NCBI GenBank assembly: GCA_023213315.1
Contig: JAKCPI010001758.1
Location: 124,001 to 188,000, forward strand
Origin: Euborellia annulipes
Taxonomy: Eukaryota > Arthropoda > Insecta > Dermaptera > Anisolabididae
Direction: 5' to 3'
Length of the DNA stretch: 64,000 nt
The position numbers and the translations under genes are program-made. The notes beneath the pieces were generated by a model. It was given only the letters and a program-made list of their open reading frames with translations, was not told the DNA's origin and searched no databases. Below, in pieces: positions 54,894-64,000 of the stretch. How positions within the stretch are numbered: the stretch's first letter is position 1; each line of letters opens with the position of its first letter.

Positions 54894-55765
54894 AATAAAA
54901 ATAAATTAGCTTTTTCATCTTTAGTTTTCTTGAAAAATATTGTAAATACAGAGAATGCAATAAATCATTTTTTTTTTTAGAGTAATTTTGTACCAACCCA
55001 TTTTACTTGCTCATACACGCACACATTTATACCCAGTATACACTGGGCCTCAGTGTTATTTTTTTTTTTACCAAAAAAGTGGACCGCACATCAAAAAAGG
55101 TTGGGAACCGTTGGTTTAGTCGATTGGCACAAATGCATTAAGTTCCAGTATGCACACGACACAACTGCAGATTAACTCGATTTTTTAATACATTTATGTC
55201 CATCTACTAAACTATCGCTCGACTAAAAATCGACCGTGTGTTCCCAGCCTGTGTCATTTTTAATAGAAAGGCCATTTAATTAAATCAATTCAAATCCCAA
55301 AGAAAAAGAGAAATTCGGGAGTTTTTTATACCCTCTCTTTTTATTTATTTTTGTTCTTCCATCAAGCTTTTATAATCCGCCCACGGAACATTTCTTTTAG
55401 TTAAACAATTTTTGAAAGCTAGAATAAGCTATAAACTAATAGAAAATAAAAAAGGTGTGTGTCTCCAGGCATGACGAATCTCTGGCAAACAAACAGCGCG
55501 ACCTCCGCCTTCTAAAGTAGAAGGGATTTATTTACAATAATAACATGTACAGAATGAATACGATAATGTATTTTTTTTTTTCAATTTCAATTAAACTAAA
55601 AGGTTTTTGACCAAATATTCATAAAATTTGTCCCTAAATATGATTTGTTTATAGAAGATGGAGAATATATAATTTGTTTATATTATAAATTGTGAGAAGG
55701 ATGAATAAATAGAATCCGGAGATGATTTTCAAGCCAATTTATTTGGATTAACTCCTTCCGCTATG
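54894..55765. other. AT-rich spacer with a hAT-like end
   Basis: GGTTGGGAACCGTTGG at about 55107 resembles a hAT right end. The rest is unassigned. Confidence 0.3.
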
Positions 55766-55806
55766 GGTCAACGTTTCGGAGCCAAAACGACTCCTTCTTC
55801 AGGACC
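55766..55806 (-). ncRNA. Hammerhead-ribozyme-like motif, best stem I
   Basis: In minus orientation the order is GGTC (stem I), CTGAAGA, A, GGAG-TCGTTTTGG-CTCC (stem II), GAAA, CGTT, GACC (stem I). Stem I and stem II are fully complementary although their sequences differ from the 5757 motif. The variable base 7 of the core is A here. Helix III is the 2-bp AC/GT type with U at the cleavage position. The extra base before stem II is present as elsewhere. Confidence 0.52.
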
Positions 55807-56684
55807 ATGCGATATCAAGAAAAACAAATAGGCCTCAATTTTGTCATTAAAATTTGTGATTAATCACGCTGCACATTAATTCTTTATATCACTGGTACAC
55901 CTTCCAGAAAGCTTTTAACTGAAATATTACTGTTTAAACAAACTGTAAACAAACTGTAAACAAAGGAGTTAAAAAAAAATTTGTCAAAAAAATTAGATAT
56001 TATGCTGAGTGTTTGAAAAGCTCAGATATGTCACTCTGACAGATAATAGAGCTTTTTTACTCTTTACTGTACCACTAACTCAATAAGGGCGATTTTTTAA
56101 TTATGACGTTATTGAAGCAAATGAGCGATATATTGTATACAAAAATATAAGCTTAAATTTGTTTTAAATATATCTTTTTGGAAATGGATTTCATAACACG
56201 GATTTTAGTAGTCAAATGGGCACTTTACTAAAAAAAATTATCTATTTCCGAAATATATATGATAAACATTTTGAAAATGCATGGGTGAATTTATGAATAT
56301 TGATGCTTTTTCTATTTCCCCTTCTAAATCATCTTTTGTTCCATAACAAATAAATTTTCAGCATTTGGAACGGGATTGCTCATCGATCGAATCAATTCCT
56401 ATCAAATTATCACATTTAACATAATATAGGCTTTTTTCAAGAAAAAAAAATCTTAAAGTTTTGACGTGATAACGTCTTACAAATCATGTGAGTATAGTGG
56501 CCGGGTAGGAAGGCATGCAAAAAAAAAAGTTTAGCGGGTCGAATATTTTTTTATTAAATAATTAATTAATTAAAACAGCAGAAAAAACATGTTACCGCCT
56601 GGAGTTGAACCAATTTATACTCATCCAGATAGTATTTTTTTCTTATTTATGTTTTACTAATTCTCCTCAAATAGTTTTGCTGAA
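55807..56684. other. AT-rich spacer, nothing recognised
   Basis: No coding or repeat assignment. Confidence 0.35.
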
Positions 56685-57020
56685 GTTGGTTTACTTGGAA
56701 AAAAAAGATAAATTTGTATTAAATATAAAGTGATTATATTGAAATATTTCGGAGATCTAATGGCACTCCTTCATCAGTAGATTTCACCACTATACATACA
56801 ATTAGAATGCTTGAAAGCGATCATGTTGCCATTTGATTAATTTTATAATTGCCGATCGAGAAATGATCGCTTTCAAGAGTTCTTCTAATTGTGGGGCATA
56901 ATTAATGAAGAGGTGAAATCCAATGAAGAAAGAGTGTCTTTAGGTCTTCGAAATATTTAGAAATAATCACCTTATATTTAATACAAATATGCTGAAAGCT
57001 TCTTTTTTCAAGTAAGTAAT
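56685..57020. repeat. Imperfect palindrome with hammerhead-like core
   Basis: Left-arm strings (TTGTATTAAATATAAAGTGA, GAAATATTTCGGAGATCTAA) recur inverted on the right (TCGAAATATTTAGAAATAAT, CACCTTATATTTAATACAA). The minus-strand core at 56741-56785 is GAAAT (stem I), CTGATGA, A, GGAG...CTCC, GAAA, ATTTC (stem I). Confidence 0.6.
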
Positions 57021-57144
57021 TCAATTAATTTATTTATTCTTGTAATTTTCAATAGTCTCCTGTAATATAATTCTTCCAATTTTACGTTTCTAAATAAGCA
57101 CGAATTAGTTTATTTTCAACTATTATTATTTTTTATATGTATTG

Positions 57145-57275
57145 ACGGTCTTTTTTTGTGATGGGAGTCCCAACCCTATTTATTTGAAATAAATCGCCTG
57201 AGACGGGATGCGAACCTCAGACCCTTAGCACAAGGGGCAAGAGCTATACCAATGTGTAATGGCCCAGCGGGTAAC
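57145..57275 (-). mobile_element. SINE-A
   Basis: GGTCTTTTTTTGTGATGGGA (tail side), CGCCTGAGACGGGATGCGAA and CAAGGGGCAAGAGCTATACC (tRNA-like head) on the plus strand. Confidence 0.6.
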
Positions 57276-58023
57276 ACTATTTTTATAATATTTTGATTAG
57301 AAAGCTTTTAAATAAATTAACTTTTTTATTTCAGAAATAAATCTCATATTGATCAACTTCTGACTGACATCCGTCTACAAGTGACAGATTACTTTTCTCT
57401 TAACTGTACACTGGTATATGTTTATTTAAAAAAAAATTCTCTGTTTCTATAACTAAAAAATCTTTAAAAAATGTAAAGGCAGAGGAAATCAGTCTTTATG
57501 GAATAAAGTACACGTTTGGGCTTTACTTGATAATGAAATCAGCAGTTCCTATGAGATGTTGGCAATTTCAATACATTATGATAGATACCCTACTTGCCTG
57601 CTTCCTCTCCTGCCATACATTTCCTCATCTGTTGACAACCATCCTTTGTCATCATACAAAATCTCTAGAAAAAATTTCTCCATTTAACCAAAAAAGCCTC
57701 TCATTTTTAACTATAATAATCTCGAAGAAAGATTATTTGGATTTATTATTCACATAGGTGTAATTTTATCTAACCAAATAAAAAGTGAGAAAAATGGAAA
57801 ACTAAACTTTTTTATTTTCTTAAAAGCATAGAGTAATTTTTCAAATAATATACTCTTATATACCTTTATAAAGTTTATAATATAGACTCTTTATATATAT
57901 CTTAATTATTATTTTAATTTTAAACTAAAAATATATAATATATTGATAATTATATGAAACACTTATTCCTTTAAATTCTTGTTTTTTTTTTCTAAAAACA
58001 GAAAAGACTTGCTTTTTAAAATA
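57276..58023. other. AT-rich spacer with an unassigned frame
   Basis: A 76-codon plus-strand frame (57527-57757) has no recognised family and no supporting signals. Confidence 0.3.
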
Positions 58024-58735
58024 AAAAATCTGGTGTGACTGGTCGCCCAGCACACAACTTTATTTACCTTCGGTAATCGAAAGTTGTGTTCTTTGCTTGT
58101 CACACCAGATTTGTTGGGTCGACATATATAAAATTCTAGATATAATAATTTTTTTTTTTTTTTAACACACTTTTCTCATTCACATTCACACTCACACACG
58201 CATTCACAATGTCTTTTTGGCAACTCAGGCCATATAAGACTTTCACGATATCCGTTAATGGTTAATATAACTATACACTACATATTGGGGGTCCAGGCAT
58301 TCTTATTTAAGCCATTTGGTATCCAAATGAGAATATAGGCCCTATAAAGTGATCTAAAAAATAATTGATTTTTGAATTTTAATCAAAATCGTTGGAGCGA
58401 ATTTTGAGAAAATTGAAAAAACTGAAAAAGTACATCAGTAAAGTACTAGTACTCTTTGGCCAATTTTGTTCAAAAGCTTCGTGTCACGTCCCAAGGGGGT
58501 GCCTAACTTAAATATAACATTTCAACCTGCTAGCTCTTTCCGTTCTTGAGATATTTTGTACACAGTCAGACAGATAGACAGACCATGTTGCAAAAACCAT
58601 TTTTTTGGACTCAGGGACCTCAAAACGTGTATATCCATCAAAATCTTGACGTAAAATTTTTTTCATGAATCCAATACTTTCTCATTATATATATATATTA
58701 ACATATACATATACCGTATAAGTAAGAGAAAGTAA
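58024..58735 (-). mobile_element. HINE copy carrying a SINE-B fragment
   Basis: The 3' hairpin (AATCTGGTGTGACTGGTCGC ... GCTTGTCACACCAGATTTG) has inner ACTTTATTTACCTTCGGTAA. TACTAGTACTCTTTGGCCAA and CGTGTCACGTCCCAAGGGGG follow, then the 5' hairpin ending AAGTAAGAGAAAGTAAAA. SINE-B at 58146-58328 replaced part of the body. Confidence 0.82.
58146..58328 (-). mobile_element. SINE-B, 5'-truncated
   Basis: T-run, CACTCACACACGCATTCACA tail, GCAACTCAGGCCATATAAGA 3' module and GCCATTTGGTATCCAAATG. The tRNA-like head is missing. Confidence 0.72.
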
Positions 58736-60140
58736 AAAGCAAATCAAGTCCTAATTTCTTAGTAAAAAGATCTTGCTTACTTCGTGATCCATGCGTCAAT
58801 TTCCTGCTTTTTAGAGAACAAATGTATTTAAATTATATTGATTAGAATTGAAATAAATATTAATATGGAAGGTGACTATATAAAAAAATTAAAAAATAAA
58901 AAATTACTAGTTTTTCTAAAGGAATATTAATATAAAAAGGTTTTAAAAAGATTATTAAAATATGTGAGATCAAATATATATCTGAATTGGAAAGACGACG
59001 AAAGAAAAGAAATTACTGGAGTAAATAGAATAAATAAAATGGAAGGAAAAAAAAAGAGAATGTATATAACTTTCAATGAAAACAGGTGTGCTTTTGGAAG
59101 AATGGATTCTCAAGGAAAAGGCAGAAAGAAAATAAAAAAAAATAAAAAATACAAATGTTTGAGGCTCCAACACATTTGCACGGACCAAAAGAAAAGCAAC
59201 ATTCGAGTTGCATGTTACAATATTAGCGATGTAAAGCAAGAAAGAAAAAAAAACTCTGGGTATGTTGAAGTGAAAAAAAAATTCTCTCAAGCAAAAAATT
59301 AAAGGAAGAAGAGGAGTAAAGTAAAAATAATCTTTTATATCATTTAGGGAGCAAAAAAAAAAAAAAAAAAACTCTTATTAACAATCAAATAAGATTAAGT
59401 GAAATATTGATTCCTTCGCTCTTTGCTCAGATGGCGACCATGAGTTACCCGAGCATTTCTTTTATCCTTTACCAGAGAAAATATTTGCATCGCCAAGGAA
59501 ATTTATTTGACAAAAAAATGAATTGTTTTTGTTCAAGTATTAATTACCAGTAAAGTAAAGACAAAATTTTACATAAAATGGGAGTCGGAAATGAAAATAA
59601 TTTATGCACTACTGTTCTAAATACAATAATGAATTCGGACAGTCCGTTGAATATTTATTTAAATTATTTGGATACCAAAAGGTTTCTTTAATGCGATTAA
59701 TCTAAAAAAAAAAGTTTATTTTTTCGAAAATCAAAAAAGGGCTTCTATAAGTTGTAGAAATGGCTTTAATTTTAAAAAAATTTGAGGTCGATAGCTTCAA
59801 AATTGTGGCCGCTGGAATCTCCCTAAATTAGCACCACGAGACGCGAACCTTAAAATCCTTGGTGTTTTGGTGCAAATGGGCATAAATAAGACAAAAAAAA
59901 AAAAGAATAATTATTCTAATATCTCCTTCATGAGTTTGTCAATTGGGTTGTCTAATTTTTGTTTTAAATATACAGATTTAAATTTAAGTCCTTTTAGAAC
60001 CTATTAATTTCTGTAAAATTTAGGAAGTTGCAAGAGACAGTTGACTAACATATGTTTTGAGCTTGATCTTCTAGCAAGTATTATAAAAAAATTAAAACAA
60101 TTTTTTTTATTTTCAGGATTTTTATTAATAGATGACTGGT
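58736..60140. other. AT-rich region with small SINE scraps and a Lys-rich frame
   Basis: An S1 scrap (CTCAGATGGCGACCATGAG, 59427-59445) and a SINE-B scrap (CGGACAGTCCGTTGAATATT, 59637) are present. A 112-codon plus frame (58964-59302) is Lys-rich (GKGRKKIKKNKKYK) with biased AT codons and no family match. The minus strand is equally open, so it is probably not a gene. Confidence 0.3.
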
Positions 60141-60200
60141 GCGCACAATAAACTACCAGTTTAGGTCTACCAAGAGACCATCATCAGATCTGCAACAATA
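60141..60200 (-). repeat. Decayed hammerhead-like motif
   Basis: In minus orientation CTGATGA, T, GGTC...GACC, then TAAA in place of GAAA. Confidence 0.35.
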
Positions 60201-60535
60201 ATTTATAACATGAGTTATTTTATTACAAGTCAAATAATTTACAAGAAAATTTTTTTTTATATATACATATATATTCTTACAATGGTAGAAAAAATTAAAT
60301 AAAGTAGAAACATGAATGAATACAAGTGTCTGTACATTTTTATAATCAAGAATTTTTTAAATACATACACATACAGAGAGATTAAAAAATCTTTTTAATT
60401 TTTTTAATGTTTTTTTTTTTATATTTGGAATGTAGGAAGATTTATTGCGGTTTTTAACCAAGATGTTATGGTTCAATAAAAACAATAAGAACAATGGTTT
60501 ATTGTTGTCTGCTTTATTTTTGGTCTGGCGACTGG

Positions 60536-60577
60536 CTAGCATCAGTTTCGGTAGTCCGAACCACCATCTTCAGGCCT
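60536..60577 (-). ncRNA. Hammerhead-like motif, stem I weak
   Basis: Minus orientation: AGGC, CTGAAGA, T, GGTGG-TTCGGA-CTACC, GAAA, CTGATGCTA. The core and a 5-bp stem II are good. Stem I partner is not complementary. Confidence 0.38.
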
Positions 60578-60599
60578 GTAAAATACATTTTTTTCTTTA

Positions 60600-61790
60600 A
60601 TTTACTTATATTATAATATTACATAAGTTTGTCGTTCCAATGATTGTACTCTATGTCAATTTAAACTATTAAAACATATTATACATTTCTCAAGATTTTT
60701 TTATTATTACAAATAATTACCTGAATAAAGCTCAAATCCATTTTAAGGTGTAGTCTCTCATCAAGTATATTTGAATCAGAGATATTAAAATGTCACTATT
60801 TATTTTAACACCAATTTTGTATTTGACGGAATCACTTATATAATTAAAAACGAATATACAGTATATATATATTTTTGTTGCCCAATCTTGTAGCAAGATC
60901 TGGAAAAATTATTATATTTTATTGAGATAAATTTTGTGAAAAAGTATTTTTACTAGGCTGGCTTATTATAAGTTCTTAAAATAATTTTTTTAACTATAAT
61001 TATATATATACCTTCACATATGGGGCTATGATGTTTTGTTAAGTACAACATATACAATTATATACGTTTTTTTAAAAAAACCAAATGGACGTTTGCTCGA
61101 TTGAATTTCTGTAACAATTTTTTTAAAAATATATCATACTGTTAGTTTACAATCTTAGTTTTTTAGTTAAAAAATTTTTTGTCTTATTTTTAGGGTTAAT
61201 TTCCCACGTCATGAATTTCAAATTTAATCAGATTTGGTTAATTTATCTAAATTAATTAACAGTATATATTTACGTACATGTCCATCCAACTGCTTATATG
61301 CCTGTGGCGAATTTTTTTTTTTTTTTTTTTACATATAATTAAGTTTTTTATAAATAATTTTTATCAATTAGCACAACCAATTCTTTTCAATTTTTTAAGA
61401 TTTTCTATTTTTAATTTTTCCAATTGACATAGTATAGGCGAAACATGACTGCCAACTCTGGCACCTAAAGTTTTAAAATAATTAAACGTTTTGGAAAAAT
61501 TATTTTTCATTTTCATTTTAACAAATTTATTGCACACTGAACTGATGTTAATTAATCTAATAATTATTTGTATTATTTTTCAAGTAATCATTATTTCTTT
61601 TGCCCATATTCATTGAGTTGGCCACATAGTTTTGGCGCATTTTTCAAAAAGGAAGAATAAGTATTACTTAATTTACCAATTAAAAAAATTTAAAAAAATT
61701 AAAAAATATACACAGACATGAGAATTGCTCCCTCTATTCACAAGCAGTCAATAACAGGCTAATCAAATTGTTCAATTTTGTAAAAGTCTT
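60600..61790. other. AT-rich spacer, nothing recognised
   Basis: Low-complexity AT DNA with T-runs (61312-61330). No coding signal. Confidence 0.4.
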
Positions 61791-62252
61791 TTTTAATTTT
61801 TCCCCGAGTCGAAATCGAACGCCTGGTTTGAACCTTTTAGTCCTGAATTCCCTTGTTATTTAATGGGATGTTATTTATTTACAATTTTGTGAAAGCCTAC
61901 TGATTCTACCAGGAGAATTAGAAGATTCAAACCAGTACTTGAACGCCTGGTTTGAACCTTTTAGTCCTCAATTCCTTTGTTATTTGATAGGATTAAAATT
62001 TGGTTAAAGCCTACTAAACCTACCAGGAGAATTAGAAGGTTCAAACCAGTATTTGAGTCAAAATTGAAAGCCTGGCTTGAGCCTACTGAGCCTGCCACGA
62101 GAATTAGAAGGTTCAAACCAGTACTTGAACGCCTGGCTTGAACCTTGCAGTCTTCAATTGAGGACTAAAAGGTTCAAGCCAGGCGTTCGATTTTGACTCG
62201 GGAAGGGAAGTACTGGTTTGAACCTTCTAATCCTCTCGGGTAAAAATTAAAA
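61791..62252. repeat. Inverted-repeat element built of a 45-60 bp repeated module
   Basis: The outer ends TTTAATTTTTCCCCGAG and, inverted, TTTAATTTTTACCCGAG bound it. Inside, GAACGCCTGGTTTGAACC occurs in direct orientation at 61817, 61941 and 62127, with a variant at 62066. It is inverted at about 62171-62190. The partner module AGAAGGTTCAAACCAGTA alternates with it. A related piece begins near 63940. It is non-coding. The class is unknown. Confidence 0.7.
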
Positions 62253-62766
62253 ACAGTGCGATCTCAGCGCCAAAGCTTTAATAGATGACCACCTTTCATT
62301 TTCTTTCATTCCTTGGATATTTGGATTTATTATCGATAAAAAAGAAGTAAGTTTTAAGTTTTATTTTCATTTTTTTCATTAATTTTCTTTATTATTATTA
62401 ATTATTTTTATTTATTTAAGGGTCAACGTTATAAAAACAAGCCAAAACAAAATGATAAGGTTAGCTGTTATTTTTATTTTTATTTTTTTTTATATATATG
62501 TAATCTTATATTCTATTTAATTTTTTCAATTATATTCATTATAAATTTTAGTTGTAAAAACACATTGGCCTGAAGAAGCCACTTTAATTTTAATTTAATA
62601 AATGAATACAAGGAACATTGGCCATTCATGTCATTTTGAAAGGTAAGAAGACAAATTAAAAAAGATTATAAATTTATAAAATTAATTTATATATTTTTCA
62701 CATTTCCAGAGAACTAAAAGAAGTTCTTACTGAAAAGAAAAATATAATATTTTTCCACACGTGATA
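62253..62766. other. AT-rich spacer
   Basis: No feature recognised. Confidence 0.35.
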
Positions 62767-63215
62767 GCTAATGGTATAGTAGGCGAAACTAAGTAGGCTG
62801 GGCCAACCGCATTAAGCCTTCTCGAAAACAAAAAAATCAGCGACTGTTTTCCCGTTAAAATAATTTTTTTGTAGATTTTTCGGTAAGCTTAATTTAAACC
62901 ATCCTCAGTGCTTCAAATTCTATAAATCTAAAGCTTAACAAACTTATAAAATACTTGAAAAACCATTCTCTACATGGATTTACGAAACCACTTGAAGGTA
63001 TGATAAAATTATTATTTCAGTATTTCAAGACACAATCAAATTTTTTTGTATTTGTTTTGTAATTTTACAGTGATCCACTATAAAAATGTAATTTCTACCA
63101 ATTTGAAGTACTTGAGAATGGTTTGGGTTAAGCTTACCGAAACTATTTGCGAGTACCCTATTTTAACGTAGAAAAGTCGCTGGCTATTCTTGCTCCATGG
63201 CTAATGGTATAGGCC
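62767..63215. repeat. Long imperfect fold-back with hammerhead-like core
   Basis: The left arm (CAGCGACTGTTTTCCCGTTA, TCGGTAAGCTTAATTTAAAC) recurs inverted at 63100-63215 (GGTTTGGGTTAAGCTTACCG, AAAAGTCGCTGGC). The minus-strand core 62878-62908 is CTGAGGA, T, GGT...ACC, GAAA. On the right arm the plus-strand copy has TTGAGAA...CCGAAAC. Confidence 0.65.
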
Positions 63216-63487
63216 TACATATACAGTCAAGATAAAAATTAATGTGATTTATTTTAGAGATGGAAACTCATTTTTACATCCATATTTTCTTTAAAACAAT
63301 TTCAGTAATGAATCTCCAGAAATATTGAAATCGACACGAAGAGCAATTGGAATTTTTAAAATATTTTAAAGATATGTTATCTTATTCTCAAATTAAAGAA
63401 AATTGATATTTAAACAAAAAATATTATTTTATTTAAAGATTAATTTGATTTTCCTTTTATTTAAGAATTTAATTGTAGCGAAATGAA

Positions 63488-63592
63488 GAGCAAAACGTGA
63501 AGATCCATCAAAATCTCGACATCGAATTTTTGACATGAATCCAATACTTTCTCTCTATATATATTAACATATATAGATGTAAGAGAAAGTAA
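63488..63592 (-). mobile_element. HINE 5' end
   Basis: AACGTGAAGATCCATCAAAA, CTCGACATCGAATTTTTGAC and the 5' hairpin TACTTTCTCTCTATATATAT ... GTAAGAGAAAGTAAAA. Confidence 0.78.
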
Positions 63593-63625
63593 AAAATTTC
63601 GAATGTGGAGTGCCAAGTTGTATAA

Positions 63626-63823
63626 ATTAGCAAAGAGGTATGCTTGTTTTTTGGCATTGAGAAAATTAACTTTTAGAGTGTTTTCTTCAAATATTTCGAT
63701 GGCATTTAATAGGACTTCTTCATCAGCGGTGAAGTGCTATTAAATGTCTTCGAAATATTTGAAGAAAACACTCTAAAAGTTATTTTTCTCATTGCCAAAA
63801 AACAAGCATACCTCTTTGCTAAT
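63626..63823. repeat. Near-perfect palindrome, 2 x 87 bp
   Basis: Arms 63626-63712 and 63737-63823 match with few differences around a 24-bp loop (TTCTTCATCAGCGGTGAAG). A minus-strand CTGATGA ... GAAA pair spans arm and loop, but stem II pairing is weak. Confidence 0.85.
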
Positions 63824-64000
63824 CTAACAAAATTATCAGAACTTTTTTGTCACTCTGTATATATGTATATAAACAAATTTTAAATGAGAATTCATAGGCC
63901 TAAACTAGGATTCCAGCATTCAGTACTGCTGGTCGTATTAGTAGATCTGGTAGACTTAAACTAGTATTTCGAATACCTGGTCTGAGTCTAAACTTGTCAA
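63824..64000. repeat. Edge sequence with 61.8-kb-type module
   Basis: CACTCTGTATATATG at 63851 resembles a mariner-like end. 63940-64000 (TCTGGTAGACTTAAACTAGT, CGAATACCTGGTCTGAGTCT) resembles the modules at 61791-62252 and runs off the window. Confidence 0.35.

Noticed and set aside
58964..59302. 112-codon Lys-rich frame
   Set aside because: A-rich DNA gives Lys codons by chance, and the opposite strand is open for 106 codons over the same span.

Overview
This window looks like AT-rich, intron- and repeat-rich nuclear DNA of an invertebrate animal. It contains no dense gene array, no rRNA and no functional tRNA gene. The only convincing protein-coding exon is a GC-rich alkaline phosphatase exon on the minus strand at 20497-20750, with good splice signals at both ends. 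Transposon composition (Helitron/Helentron-type elements, hAT, piggyBac, PIF/Harbinger and pogo-like elements, tRNA-derived SINEs, hammerhead-like motifs of the Penelope type) fits an arthropod or another invertebrate. A crustacean is possible, but the species cannot be fixed from this sequence.

Nearly all recognisable structure is mobile DNA. The dominant family, called HINE here, occurs in about 25 full or partial copies. Its 5' end is a hairpin starting ACTTTCTCTTACC and it has a GTCTGTCTGTG microsatellite core. Its 3' end is a hairpin (ATCTGGTGTGAC ... GTCACACCAGAT) that again contains GGTAAGAGAAAGT. This layout is that of DINE-1/Helentron-associated elements. HINE copies are landing pads for other insertions: a Harbinger-type MITE (132-328), SINEs (8854-9100, 15181-15466, 43430-43711), and hAT MITEs (17032-17284, 29717-29998). 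Seven elements have hAT-like ends. Six of them have 7-8 bp target duplications that can be read directly and one has an imperfect duplication. A canonical non-autonomous Helitron (18752-20290) ends in a hairpin plus CTAG and carries about nine copies of a roughly 120-bp minisatellite.

Region by region: 1-11.4 kb holds HINE fragments, a pogo-like element, S1 SINEs and a hammerhead-like motif. A piggyBac relic with a transposase N-terminal fragment lies at 11.4-12.8 kb. SINEs, HINEs, hAT MITEs and the Helitron fill 13.6-20.3 kb. The alkaline phosphatase exon is at 20.5 kb. A PIF/Harbinger element with a decayed MADF-domain reading frame is at 22.5-23.0 kb. hAT MITEs that have captured a HINE 3' end lie at 24.0-26.2 kb. 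HINE and SINE copies continue over 28-52 kb, with a perfect 2 x 99-bp palindrome at 38.3-38.5 kb and an unexplained GC-richer segment at 38.9-39.5 kb. The last 10 kb contains several fold-back elements, most with hammerhead-like cores, and an inverted multi-copy repeat at 61.8-62.25 kb.

The most interesting signal is a dispersed series of hammerhead-ribozyme-like motifs (CTGANGA, stem II, GAAA, very short helix III, matching stem I). The best are at 5757-5796 and 55766-55806 (minus) and 48949-48987 (plus). Others sit inside long palindromes. They resemble the minimal type I hammerheads known from Penelope-like retroelements, but every copy has an extra base before stem II. No Penelope reverse transcriptase is visible here.
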